Source of the DNA: Crocinitomix sp.
Lineage (GTDB): Bacteria > Bacteroidota > Bacteroidia > Flavobacteriales_D > Crocinitomicaceae
Direction of reading: 5' to 3'
NCBI GenBank assembly: GCA_013138735.1
Contig: WTCE01000112.1
Coordinates: forward strand, 1 to 64,000
DNA length: 64,000 nt
The notes under the pieces are model-generated. The model ran no database searches, was not told the origin of the DNA, and saw nothing but the letters and a program-made list of their open reading frames with translations. The position numbers were made by a program, and so were the translations under genes. Shown piece after piece: positions 9,800-19,929 of the stretch (position 1 is its first letter; each line of letters opens with the position of its first letter).

Positions 9800-12139
9800 T
9801 TATATTTGAATACCAATAATACAAACATCATCCACCTGCTCGATCTGTCCTTTCCAATTTTCAAAAGTAATCGCCAAATGCTCTTTTTGAGCTTCAACTG
9901 AAAGGTTTGCTGTATCAAGAATTAGACTTTTAAAAGGACGTGATTTAAACTTCTTTCCTTTTTCACCACCAAACTGATCGATATAGCCATCCGAGAAGAA
10001 ATATAAACGATCGCCTTTAAGTAAAGGAACTTCAATTTGCGTAAAATCCTTCATGAATGAATACAAACCAACGGGCTGTTTATCGCCTTTAAATTCTAAC
10101 AAAGCAAGATCATCCCTAACCAGCGTCCCCTTTTTTTCCAACTCATCATCAGTTAGCAATTCTTTTTTACGAGAAATCCACAAGGGATTATTAGCACCTG
10201 AAAACACGATTTTATCCTCATATAGTGCACCTAGAGAAATATCCATTCCGTCTCTTACTGCTCCTTTTTTGCCTAAAGTCTCTATTACAATTTTACGGGC
10301 ATTGTCTAATATTTCATTTGGTGCTTTCAAACCAAACTCATTCACTGATTGGTTTAAAGCGTTGGAACATACTACGCAAAGCATAGCTCCTGGCACTCCA
10401 TGTCCAGTGCAATCTGCTGCAGCAATATAATTAACGCCATTAATATGTTCAAACCAATAAAAATCACCACTAATAACGTCTTTCGGTTTATACAAAATAA
10501 AATGCGATCCTAAATACTCTCCTATTTCCTCTAATGATGGTAAAATAGCCGATTGCAAATACTTGGCGTAGTGAATACTATCGCGCATATCCTTATGGGT
10601 TGCCGCTAATTCTCTATGTTGCAAATCAATCGCCGATTTTTGCGCATCAATTTCATCTTTTTGCCTGCGTGTTAACTTTAAACGATTGAATAGGATAACT
10701 AAAAATCCTACCACCAACAAAAGGCCAACTGAGATGGCATAAATCAATATTTTTTGCTGTTGTTCCTTCTCTTTCTCAACAAGTAAGGCCGCATCTGTCC
10801 TTGCTTTTTCTAATAATTTCTGTTTTTCATTTTCAACATCATCTAGCGCCTTTTGTTTTTCATAGCTGTACTTATACTCCTGGTTAATAATTTCCATTTG
10901 ATTTTCTTCACGATTAATGCTATCGCGTGTGTTAATAAACACCTCATGCATTATTAACGCTTGAGAATTATTTCCTATCTTCTTATTCCATACGTAAAGC
11001 ATCTCCGAAGCATCTCTTACTAAGTTAAGAACACCTATTTCCGTTCCCAATTCAAGACTCTTTTGCGCCAAATTGATTGCTTTTTTATACTCGCCGGTCC
11101 CTGCATAGGACTTAGCTACATTTACATAAATTGAACTGACATTATAATCATTTTCCAATTCTTGTCCAATTGCTAAAGCCTCTTCTAAATATGACCGAGA
11201 CTCAACATACCGTGCTTGCATAATATAGTTCTCACCAATCCCATTCAAAGCTTCCATCATTCGGACTTTATCTTGGATTTGTCGACTCAAAAGTAAGGCC
11301 TCTTCATAATATTTTAAGGATAATTCAATACTGTCCATTAAAAAATAAACACCCCCAATATTGCCTTTTATAACTGCCTGACCGTTTAGGTTCTCTTGCT
11401 CCACTCTCATTTGATAACCTCGCTCAAAATAATCCAAGGCTTTATCATACTTACCAAAATCGGTGTAAACAACTCCGATATTGTTGAGACCAGAGGCTAC
11501 GCCTTCTGTGTATCCCATGCGCTCATCAATGGTCATACATTGGGTGAAATATGTGATGGCCTGATCATAATTTCCCATGTTCGCAGAAATTATCGCAATA
11601 TTAGACAAACTATTTGCCCATCCATTCGAGTCTTTGGCTGCTTTAAATAATTCAATACTTTGTTCGTAATTATTAAGTGACTTTGCATAATCACCAATTT
11701 CTGCATGCAGCAATCCCTCATTATTTAGCAAGGCCGCCAGTTTTACGTCCTCCTCTAATTCAATGTACAAAGCTTTACTAATTTCGAAATAATCAAGTGC
11801 TTTTTTATATTCAAAATTGTAACGATAAAGATCACCTAAATCAAAAATGCAGTCTGCTTTTTTTTTCTTAAAAAATTTCGCTTCTTTTTTACTCAAATTA
11901 CGTTTTAAATTCACGTCACAAATTGAATCAAGGCTGTTTAACAGCTGTTTTTCCAATTCAAAATCAAGTCCTTCAATTAATGTCGCCCAGTCTGCGTAGG
12001 CATTGATTTTAGAGGAGTCGGGCTGATTTGAAACTAGCGTGTTTTTATAAGAAACCACTAACAATGAATCCTCAACTGACAGTTGGCCAATTGAAAATTG
12101 TGAGAATAAAAGATATAGAAATAGGCTTAAAAATCTCAT
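9800..12139 (-). CDS. TPR-repeat membrane protein with C-terminal SpoIIE/PP2C phosphatase domain
   Basis: Signal peptide, many TPRs (NNIGVVYTDFGKYDKALDYFERG), one TM segment, then PKDVISGDFYWFEHINGVNYIAAADCTGHGVPGAMLCVV. Confidence 0.9.
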   Translation of the reverse strand: MRFLSLFLYLLFSQFSIGQLSVEDSLLVVSYKNTLVSNQPDSSKINAYADWATLIEGLDFELEKQLLNSLDSICDVNLKRNLSKKEAKFFKKKKADCIFDLGDLYRYNFEYKKALDYFEISKALYIELEEDVKLAALLNNEGLLHAEIGDYAKSLNNYEQSIELFKAAKDSNGWANSLSNIAIISANMGNYDQAITYFTQCMTIDERMGYTEGVASGLNNIGVVYTDFGKYDKALDYFERGYQMRVEQENLNGQAVIKGNIGGVYFLMDSIELSLKYYEEALLLSRQIQDKVRMMEALNGIGENYIMQARYVESRSYLEEALAIGQELENDYNVSSIYVNVAKSYAGTGEYKKAINLAQKSLELGTEIGVLNLVRDASEMLYVWNKKIGNNSQALIMHEVFINTRDSINREENQMEIINQEYKYSYEKQKALDDVENEKQKLLEKARTDAALLVEKEKEQQQKILIYAISVGLLLVVGFLVILFNRLKLTRRQKDEIDAQKSAIDLQHRELAATHKDMRDSIHYAKYLQSAILPSLEEIGEYLGSHFILYKPKDVISGDFYWFEHINGVNYIAAADCTGHGVPGAMLCVVCSNALNQSVNEFGLKAPNEILDNARKIVIETLGKKGAVRDGMDISLGALYEDKIVFSGANNPLWISRKKELLTDDELEKKGTLVRDDLALLEFKGDKQPVGLYSFMKDFTQIEVPLLKGDRLYFFSDGYIDQFGGEKGKKFKSRPFKSLILDTANLSVEAQKEHLAITFENWKGQIEQVDDVCIIGIQI

Positions 12140-12236
12140 TTCATATAGGTTATGAATTCAAGATACACTAATAATCAAATATGCCTCTTTAAAAAATGAA
12201 AAAAACTATTTATTGAATCGTATTTTAGAGTGAACT

Positions 12237-12677
12237 TTATTTTGGTTCCCCCTCGGCAAACATTTTAAAGTCATTTAGATTCTTTAAGGTTTGTTTTTTA
12301 AAAGCATTGGGCATAAAAAATGAAACTAGCCTCATTAACCCCTTCATTTGGAAGTCTTGCTCGCTCGTGTATCGTGTTCGTCCTTCGGCAATCACCTCAA
12401 ATCTGTTATTTGCAATATTAAAAACACCCTTAGCTTCATAAGTCATCTTCATATTGTCGGGTAAATTATTTTCGGTAATGGTTTCCAACAAAACCATCTC
12501 TCTATTTTTTAATTTGAACGTAATTTCTGATTTGGCCCCCGTTTCCCCTTGTGATCCACTCAATTGATCCCAACTTTCAATGCCTTCCATCCATTTAAAA
12601 ACGTTTTCTTCGTCGTCAAAAAGTTCGACAACTCGATCTCTCGGAAGATCTATTTCAATGTCAACACAATACTTCAT
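12237..12677 (-). CDS. SRPBCC family protein
   Basis: 146 aa; START/polyketide-cyclase-like pattern (IDLPRDRVVELFDDEENVFKWMEGIESWDQLSG). Confidence 0.65.
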   Translation of the reverse strand: MKYCVDIEIDLPRDRVVELFDDEENVFKWMEGIESWDQLSGSQGETGAKSEITFKLKNREMVLLETITENNLPDNMKMTYEAKGVFNIANNRFEVIAEGRTRYTSEQDFQMKGLMRLVSFFMPNAFKKQTLKNLNDFKMFAEGEPK

Positions 12678-12705
12678 AACTACTACTTCACTTCCTTTTA
12701 AATTA

Positions 12706-13137
12706 CTAAAATCCTTCCCTCCATCTTATTGACTCATAATTTGTCAATGCTCTTAGTTTAGGTGATTTTCCTTGGGCAAAAACCATGTTTAAATAATGAT
12801 GCGAATATGTAATTGGTTCTAGTTTTATCAAATCATTTCCTTTTTTCAAATACACTTCATTTATGACAGATTTTTCTGTGACTGATCCATATACCAAAAA
12901 TAACGTATCCCCAATTTGCTCATAGGAACCGCCAATTACATTGCCATAATCATCTGCCATTAACGAATCTTGCACATTGAAATAAACATACTCAATAAAT
13001 GTGCCATTTGATTTTATTTGCAATTCCGTATAGGTTTCATTTTCCGACTCATTAAAGAAAAACGAAGTTGATTGACATGAAATCATGAAAATCAACAAGA
13101 AGAATACGCCAAAAACGTGAATTTTTTTCATAAGCAA
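12706..13137 (-). CDS. Hypothetical lipoprotein
   Basis: Lipobox-like LIFMISCQS. Confidence 0.55.
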   Translation of the reverse strand: MLMKKIHVFGVFFLLIFMISCQSTSFFFNESENETYTELQIKSNGTFIEYVYFNVQDSLMADDYGNVIGGSYEQIGDTLFLVYGSVTEKSVINEVYLKKGNDLIKLEPITYSHHYLNMVFAQGKSPKLRALTNYESIRWREGF

Positions 13138-13375
13138 TTTATTAAACTAAAGTTGTGGGAGAATTACATTTAGATTTACTACAAGATATGAATTTTTTTC
13201 ACGAATTGACGCGATAATTAAGATGTGGGATTTCACTGTTTTCAATGGCCCTCTTATCCCGTTGAATTTGAGTGATATAGTAACGTGTTTTAAGTCCTAT
13301 TATATCAAGTCTGTGAGAATTGAGCTTAATTCATTGGATATATACATATAGTTGAATACTGCTTGTATTTTATCC

Positions 13376-13936
13376 CTAATATTTATAGCCTTCTATCTCT
13401 TCGTCGGAACTTTCTACTCCTAATGACAAGACAATGCGATTTACAAAATTAAAATAGCTTATCACAAGCGTGGCATCCAAAATAGCACTATCACTTAATC
13501 CTGCAACCTTCAAAGGTTCTGTTAAGTTCTCATTATTGGCTTTACCAGGATCAATCGTCACTATTTTAGCATAGCGACACAAGGCTAATTCCTGCTCGTC
13601 AATATCTGCCAATTCAAAATCTGTTTTCAACTGGGTTAATTTATTTTCAGCCTTCCAATAATGATTCAAAGCACTAGCATGATGCAATTGACAATATTCA
13701 CAGTTATTACTTATTGAAACAATTACGGCTAACATCTCTCTCTTGGCGCGTGACAATTCTGACCTTGAAAACATAATTTCCATGTACAGTTCAATGTGCT
13801 TTACAATACTTTCTGGTCGTAAACTTTGAATGGTATGCACCCCTGCAAGTTTTCCACGTTTCGCTATTAAATCGTCATAGATCTCGTGCAGCCTACCCGT
13901 AGAACCTTCGTAATCAATTACTTCAATATTTGCCAT
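13376..13936 (-). CDS. AhpD-like / peroxidase-related (carboxymuconolactone decarboxylase family) protein
   Basis: REMLAVIVSISNNCEYCQLHHASAL matches the CxxC-xxH AhpD-like motif. Confidence 0.85.
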   Translation of the reverse strand: MANIEVIDYEGSTGRLHEIYDDLIAKRGKLAGVHTIQSLRPESIVKHIELYMEIMFSRSELSRAKREMLAVIVSISNNCEYCQLHHASALNHYWKAENKLTQLKTDFELADIDEQELALCRYAKIVTIDPGKANNENLTEPLKVAGLSDSAILDATLVISYFNFVNRIVLSLGVESSDEEIEGYKY

Positions 13937-14279
13937 GCTGCTTTTTACCTATTGGACGTTTCTTATTGGGCTTCCTTTCGTTAGCCGTACAGAAAAACAC
14001 GATTTTCTTAAGAATAAGGACATTTAAAAACGCTTTCTAGATTTCTGTACATGCTTTTTTGTAGGGACGGTGATCCCGATAGAAATAGGAATCGTGTTCC
14101 ATTCTAAATCCAGTATATTCTATCTAAATATTGATTTAAATGAAATTAAGTTCCTTCGCTAAGAGCCTCACTAGAGGTTTCGACCGCCGGTGAAAGCTTT
14201 TGAAAACGTAAAAAATAATGATTAAATAGTTCTGTAAATTATCCGATTCATAGTATCTTGTACAGCATTAAACAAGCTT

Positions 14280-15275
14280 ATGGAATATAGAAATTTAGGG
14301 AAATCAGGATTACAATTAAGTGAATTATCTTTAGGTAGTTGGCTCACATTTGGGAAACAAATTGGTAACAATATTGCGAAAGACTTAATGTATTTGGCTT
14401 ATGACAATGGCGTTAACTTTTTTGACAACGCTGAAATTTATGCCAATGGAGAATCTGAAATTGTAATGGGAGAAATCTTAAAAAATTCTGGTTGGGATCG
14501 CGATAGCTATGTTGTTTCTAGCAAAGTGTTTTTTGGAACTCGTGGTTTAGTTGATTCAAGACCCACGCAAAAAGGATTGAATCGCAAACATATAACAGAA
14601 GCATGTACAGCAGCATTAAAGCGCTTGCAAGTTGATTATTTGGATTTATTCTTTTGTCACCGCCCAGATAAAACTACGCCAATTGAAGAAACGGTTTGGA
14701 CCATGCACAACTTAATTACGCAGGGGAAAATTTTGTATTGGGGCACGTCTGAGTGGAGTGCGCAAGAATATATGGAAGCCCACATGGTTGCCAAACAATA
14801 TAATTTGATTGGACCAACTATGGAGCAGCCGCAATACAATATGCTGCACCGTGATAAATTTGAGGTTGAATTTGATCAATTATATAAAACAGTAGGCATG
14901 GGAACTACAATTTGGTCGCCATTAGCATCAGGTGTTTTAACGGGGAAATATAATTCAGATAACATTCCAACAGATACGCGATTAGGAATTGAAGGCTTAG
15001 AATGGTTGAAGGAAAAAACGGTAACGGATCAAAACTTGAGTAAGATTGGCGCCTTGCAAAACTTAGCATCTGATCTTGAAATTTCTATGCCAGTTTTAGC
15101 AATAGCTTGGTGTTTAAAGAATAAAAATGTAAGCACAGTGATGTTGGGCGCCTCTAAAGTTGCGCAATTAGAAGAAACATTAAAAGCTGGAGAATCAGTA
15201 CATTTATTAACGGATGAAGTGATGCTGAAGATTGATGAATTGTTGGGGAATGTTCCTGCAAGGCCTAATTTTTAG
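14280..15275 (+). CDS. Aldo/keto reductase (voltage-gated K+ channel beta-subunit-like)
   Basis: MEYRNLGKSGLQLSELSLGSWLTFG; FFDNAEIYANGESEIVMG; DYLDLFFCHRPD. Confidence 0.9.
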   Translation: MEYRNLGKSGLQLSELSLGSWLTFGKQIGNNIAKDLMYLAYDNGVNFFDNAEIYANGESEIVMGEILKNSGWDRDSYVVSSKVFFGTRGLVDSRPTQKGLNRKHITEACTAALKRLQVDYLDLFFCHRPDKTTPIEETVWTMHNLITQGKILYWGTSEWSAQEYMEAHMVAKQYNLIGPTMEQPQYNMLHRDKFEVEFDQLYKTVGMGTTIWSPLASGVLTGKYNSDNIPTDTRLGIEGLEWLKEKTVTDQNLSKIGALQNLASDLEISMPVLAIAWCLKNKNVSTVMLGASKVAQLEETLKAGESVHLLTDEVMLKIDELLGNVPARPNF

Positions 15276-15837
15276 AGTGTTGCTTTTTTCTAGAATCACT
15301 TTTTGTACCTTAATTGTTCTTATTTCTTGTTCGGATGAAATAGAGCTTGACCCTATTGTTCAGAATGATGCTCATATTATGACAGAGGTCGTCGATTCAG
15401 GCAATCCCTATGATCTACTTTATGCGGATTTAATTGAGGAGCGCGAAATTGAACGGATTTATGAAGAACAAGAACATCTGAATAAAAACATAATAAATTT
15501 TGCAACATGGAAATCACAGGTTTCGCGCATTGACTTTGATGTTTACGAGGAGAATTACTTAAATAAAGCACAGTCGATATTTAATTCGTTTAGTGATCAA
15601 CTGCATGTAATTTCTGAAAGTCGCGATTCATTTTATAATGAAAATCCAATTATCCTAAGGTTCGACAGTGCTTATTTTCATATTGCATATCCAGTAATGA
15701 ACGCGGAAAGAACATACGCTATAGTTGATATTGATTATAGCTGCGGATACTATTGCTCTTATAGTGAACTTAGCATTTATCGCAAAGTAAATGGAAAATG
15801 GACTTTAGATCGAATTATACGGCGAAGTGAATCGTGA
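15232..15837 (+). CDS. Hypothetical lipoprotein
   Basis: LIVLISCSDE lipobox-like motif; true start probably downstream of 15232, near the end of the preceding gene. Confidence 0.45.
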   Translation: MMNCWGMFLQGLIFRVLLFSRITFCTLIVLISCSDEIELDPIVQNDAHIMTEVVDSGNPYDLLYADLIEEREIERIYEEQEHLNKNIINFATWKSQVSRIDFDVYEENYLNKAQSIFNSFSDQLHVISESRDSFYNENPIILRFDSAYFHIAYPVMNAERTYAIVDIDYSCGYYCSYSELSIYRKVNGKWTLDRIIRRSES

Positions 15838-15866
15838 TATTTGATGAAGGACTTTAAGTAGCTTTT

Positions 15867-17684
15867 TTATTTATTTAGAAAACCAATATCATCAACGAAG
15901 AAATTTCCTTCTGCCGTTCTAATATTTATGAGTGTTCCACAATACGGAATCAAATCTACCTGAAAATAAGAAGCGTTTATTTCGCCAGATATTGTCTTTA
16001 TACTGCAATCTGTTAAAGTTGAATCAAAGAAATCTAAATTTCCACACGTGGTATTCAACGGATGACCAGACGCATATTGAACAGCATAATTCTGGAACTG
16101 AAAGGATTCTAAACTGACCAATTCAGCAGGTGTATAGAGATAAGTCAATGAATCTTCTGTATTAAAATGATATTCAATTGCCACGACCTGACTTTCTATC
16201 ACTTGGTCATTACTATCTATGGCTTGTACTTTATCTCCTAATCGAATTTGATCAATTCTAAGCGCTTGATTATTGGATATGTTCACTTTGGCAGATTCAG
16301 GAAAACAATATTCATGATATTCCAAATTCGGATAATTCCTTTTCAGCAGTGGTAAATCCGTTTCATTCGAATAATGTACGCCTAAATAGGAGAGGTTGTG
16401 TGGACAGTTTAAAAAATCATATTGCTTAGCATATCCATAAATAACAAGACTGTCAATATTGCCCAATTTAAAATTCTCACAATTTAAATCAATGGTGTCG
16501 CATATAATGGTTAAAGACTTGAGTTCACTAATAGCTGAATCAAAAACGGCTTCACCTTCAAATCCGTCGAGGTCTAGCGTTAATTCATTAAAATACTTAC
16601 TCGATTTAGTCATTAAAGCTAGTTCATTGCTGGCATGCACATCAAAAAAAGCCGAATTTACAGTCTTAAAATCATGTTTACGAATGGGAATATTTGACCT
16701 GAGTTTGAGAATTGAATCTGATCCGGTAAGCAAGTCTACATATTTTAGTGAAGAACCTGCATGAATGGAAATACTCATGTTTTCAGGAACAAAAAACTTA
16801 ATCTTTGCGTCATTTGATTGAATCTCAATTTCATTGAGATTTGAAAATTCAGACCAATTGAGATCGCCAAACTGCTCAGGGTTTCCAACGAGTTTATTAA
16901 TGACTTGCTTGTCGATAAAACTGAAAGAATCATTCAAGTTAACTTCAAAGCTTTGTCTATAATTTACAGACCATATCACTGGCCTAATCTCCTTAAAAAG
17001 ATTCATGTTATACCCATCAAAATCTCCTTTATTTTCAAGCGTCCAAGAGCCCTTTAGATGTTTTACTAATTTAATACGATCAAAATAGTAAGGAAAACCT
17101 TCTTTCGATTTTTTTTGCGGTGGATGGACGACGTTAAACTGTTGATCAATATAGACAGAATGCTTTTTTTTATCTTGATCAAATTTTTCCCAAATACCAT
17201 TTATCATCATTGAATCGGGTAATTCTGATAAGTTTGAAATGACCTCTCCAGGGTTTACCAATTGAAAGTCTACACCGTCTAGCGAATAATATATCGCCTG
17301 CATTAACATCATTCCACGATCATAGAAAATAGTATGATTCTCAATAGTTGGATGTAAGGCCTCACTGTATGTTTTATAAGTTTCAATATGAACCTCAGAA
17401 CGCGGCGTATCCATCTTACCAATTGGACGGTAAAATATAAGGCTGTCCGAAAAAGCTTCATATTGAATACCTCTAACTTTCCAATTATTTGGATAGCCTT
17501 TTGAAGAAACATATACAAAACTACAAACACTATCGTTTGTCATAGAAATTTGCAGACGTGTTCCTTGCTCATCATACCACGTTCCAATTTCCTGATCTTG
17601 CCCCCAAACTTGTGCATACACCTGAGCACTCACAAATAAAACAGTAAGACTTAAACAAATTTTACTAAAAGTGACTTTGCGCAT
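15867..17684 (-). CDS. Secreted protein with C-terminal Hint (hedgehog/intein-like) domain
   Basis: Signal peptide; LRR-like middle; C-terminal 146 aa CFPESAKVNI...IRLGDKVQAID...YASGHPLNTTCG...GNFFVDDIGFLNK, encoded by 15867-16307. Confidence 0.7.
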   Translation of the reverse strand: MRKVTFSKICLSLTVLFVSAQVYAQVWGQDQEIGTWYDEQGTRLQISMTNDSVCSFVYVSSKGYPNNWKVRGIQYEAFSDSLIFYRPIGKMDTPRSEVHIETYKTYSEALHPTIENHTIFYDRGMMLMQAIYYSLDGVDFQLVNPGEVISNLSELPDSMMINGIWEKFDQDKKKHSVYIDQQFNVVHPPQKKSKEGFPYYFDRIKLVKHLKGSWTLENKGDFDGYNMNLFKEIRPVIWSVNYRQSFEVNLNDSFSFIDKQVINKLVGNPEQFGDLNWSEFSNLNEIEIQSNDAKIKFFVPENMSISIHAGSSLKYVDLLTGSDSILKLRSNIPIRKHDFKTVNSAFFDVHASNELALMTKSSKYFNELTLDLDGFEGEAVFDSAISELKSLTIICDTIDLNCENFKLGNIDSLVIYGYAKQYDFLNCPHNLSYLGVHYSNETDLPLLKRNYPNLEYHEYCFPESAKVNISNNQALRIDQIRLGDKVQAIDSNDQVIESQVVAIEYHFNTEDSLTYLYTPAELVSLESFQFQNYAVQYASGHPLNTTCGNLDFFDSTLTDCSIKTISGEINASYFQVDLIPYCGTLINIRTAEGNFFVDDIGFLNK

Positions 17685-17736
17685 AGGTGCCCAAATAATA
17701 CAAAATTAAAAAGTAGTTACACCTTGGATGAGTTGA

Positions 17737-18639
17737 TCATTTATTTGCTTGGTCATATTGCGTAAGCTCTTCTGTAAACTCAATCTTTTGTTTGGACGAA
17801 TTCCGTATCCGTTGAAAGATCAACACGGCAAAGAAAATAATCCCCGACACCATGACCATAGAACCAGTAATACTAACGTTTAGCCAAACTGCGAGATAAT
17901 AGCCAGAAATAACGGCCGAAATTCCAAAAAGGCAAGTGAACAAAAGCATTTCACGCAGTTTAGTAGAAACCAACTGTGCCGTTGCAGGTGGAATAATCAA
18001 GAAGCCAACCACCAACACCGCTCCAACAACCTCAAAAGCAACAACTGTTGTTAATGAGACCAATGTCATTAGTGCATAGTGCCATTTCCCTGTGTTGATA
18101 CCTAAAGAACGCGCATAATCAATGTTAAAGGCTAACAATTTAAATCCTTTAAATCCAAAAAACAAACTCAAACCTATAATTGCGAAAGCAATGATTTCAA
18201 CATAAAAGGCACGTGGACCTAAATATAAGTTATCGTCTACAATTATTTTATCCATATGGATGGTTGCGATATCTCCGTAAAGCACGCATTCCATATCAAT
18301 ATCAACATTGCCCTGCATCCATGAAGAAATCATAATCATTCCTACTGCAAAAAGTAACGTATAGGTAATTCCGATAGATGCGTCTCCTTGAATCTTCGCT
18401 TTACGAGATAAAAAATCAATCAAAAAGGCAGCCAAAACACCTGTTAAGGTTGCACCTAATAATAAAAGTCCAGAGGTTTTATCGCCACTAAAATAATAGG
18501 CCACTACAATTCCGGGAAGCACGGCATGCGAAATAGCATCTCCGACCATTGCCATTTTTCGCAAGAGTAAAAAGCAACCGAGTAAGCCAGCGTTTATGGC
18601 TACAATTGATGCGGTTAATATGATCCAAAAGTCGCTCAT
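17737..18639 (-). CDS. Metal (Mn/Zn/Fe) ABC transporter permease, ABC-3 family
   Basis: GDAISHAVLPGIVVAY; EVVGAVLVVGFLIIPPATAQLV. Confidence 0.92.
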   Translation of the reverse strand: MSDFWIILTASIVAINAGLLGCFLLLRKMAMVGDAISHAVLPGIVVAYYFSGDKTSGLLLLGATLTGVLAAFLIDFLSRKAKIQGDASIGITYTLLFAVGMIMISSWMQGNVDIDMECVLYGDIATIHMDKIIVDDNLYLGPRAFYVEIIAFAIIGLSLFFGFKGFKLLAFNIDYARSLGINTGKWHYALMTLVSLTTVVAFEVVGAVLVVGFLIIPPATAQLVSTKLREMLLFTCLFGISAVISGYYLAVWLNVSITGSMVMVSGIIFFAVLIFQRIRNSSKQKIEFTEELTQYDQANK

Positions 18640-18641
18640 GG

Positions 18642-19925
18642 TTAAAAATCTTCTTTTGGAATTCCTACTATACCGAGTTCTTTCTCTAACTCTTTTTCAA
18701 TTTCTGGAGACAAAATATGCTCGATAGCTTCTGCCCCTGAATGCACATGAAAAATATCCATGGAGGTGCGCTTCAACAAATACTGTTCCCATAAACGGTG
18801 CAATCTTACAATCCGTTTACTTTCTGTCATCCCTTCTTCTGTTAGGAAATAATTATTGTTTTCGCGCCCAATAAACCCACGACGAATCAATTGATTCAAC
18901 CCCTTTTGTAATTCTGTAGTATCAAAACGGCGCACCTTTAAAATTTCGGCTGAAGCTAAGACTAAATTTAAATCATTTTCTAAATTCTGCCTTTCGTGAT
19001 AATGATAAATGGCTTTCAAGATATTTTCCAATAAGATTTTCGATTTGTTTTTGCGCGCCTTTAAATATCTTGCCAAAATCCCGCGTTTTGTTGATCCTAC
19101 AAAGGATATTAGAGTGATAATTGAAAGAATCATAACCACCCAAGGTCCAGTAGGCGTATTCGAATTGGCGTAAGAGATATAAGCCCCTAACAATCCAGAA
19201 AAAACAGAAAACACTACCGCTATGAACAACATCCGTTTCAATTTATGCGACCAAAAGCGCGCCGCCGCTGCAGGAGTTACGATTAAAGCTGACATGAGCA
19301 CAACCCCCAAGGCTTGAATGCCTGCCGCAATTGCTAAAACTGTTAATGAGGTCATTAAAAATTCTATGCTTCGCACAGGCAGTCCAATTGATTTGGCATA
19401 ATCTGAATTGAATGAAACAATAATAAAGGAGCGATAAAAAAGGATGATGGAGCCAACAATGACTGCTAAAATTACCGCGAATAAAATCAACTCATCCTTA
19501 TTAATGGCAGCAGCTTGCCCGAATAAAAAATGATTCAATCCGCCTTGATCACTATATCCTCCATTTTGGATAAAAGTGAGTAAAACAATCCCCAAAGCAA
19601 AAAAACTTGACAATACAATTCCAATTGCCGCATCTTGCTTAATTTTTGACTTATTCACAATATAATCAACCAAATAAGTGGAAAGCCATCCTGTAAAAAA
19701 GGCTCCAAAAAAGAGGTAAATCATGTTTTTTTCGCCCGCCATTATAAAGCCCAAACAAATGCCTGGCAATAATGAATGTGCAACCGCATCACCAATTAAA
19801 GAACGCTTTCGCAAATAAGCAAAACTCCCAATCAAAGCTGAAGAAGAGTTAATGCAAATCATACCAATAACTACGTAAAATACGTTAGGATCTTTGAATG
19901 ATATGAAGTCTATGAAAGTTTGCAC
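18642..19925 (-). CDS. Metal ABC transporter permease fused to C-terminal DtxR/MntR-like domain
   Basis: ABC-3 permease (GDAVAHSLLPGICLGF; LGVVLMSALIVTPAAAARF) to about aa 290, then DtxR-like LTEEGMTESKRIVRLHRLWEQYLLKRT...HVHSGAEAIEHILSPEIEKELEKELG. Confidence 0.9.
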   Translation of the reverse strand: MQTFIDFISFKDPNVFYVVIGMICINSSSALIGSFAYLRKRSLIGDAVAHSLLPGICLGFIMAGEKNMIYLFFGAFFTGWLSTYLVDYIVNKSKIKQDAAIGIVLSSFFALGIVLLTFIQNGGYSDQGGLNHFLFGQAAAINKDELILFAVILAVIVGSIILFYRSFIIVSFNSDYAKSIGLPVRSIEFLMTSLTVLAIAAGIQALGVVLMSALIVTPAAAARFWSHKLKRMLFIAVVFSVFSGLLGAYISYANSNTPTGPWVVMILSIITLISFVGSTKRGILARYLKARKNKSKILLENILKAIYHYHERQNLENDLNLVLASAEILKVRRFDTTELQKGLNQLIRRGFIGRENNNYFLTEEGMTESKRIVRLHRLWEQYLLKRTSMDIFHVHSGAEAIEHILSPEIEKELEKELGIVGIPKEDF

Positions 19926-19929
19926 GTTT

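Noticed and set aside
14050-14220. Small inverted repeats (e.g. GATCCCGATAGAAATAGGAATC, CCTCactaGAGG) between the AhpD-like and aldo/keto reductase genes
   Set aside because: Imperfect and short, no T-tract or repeat partner elsewhere in the window; insufficient for a feature call.
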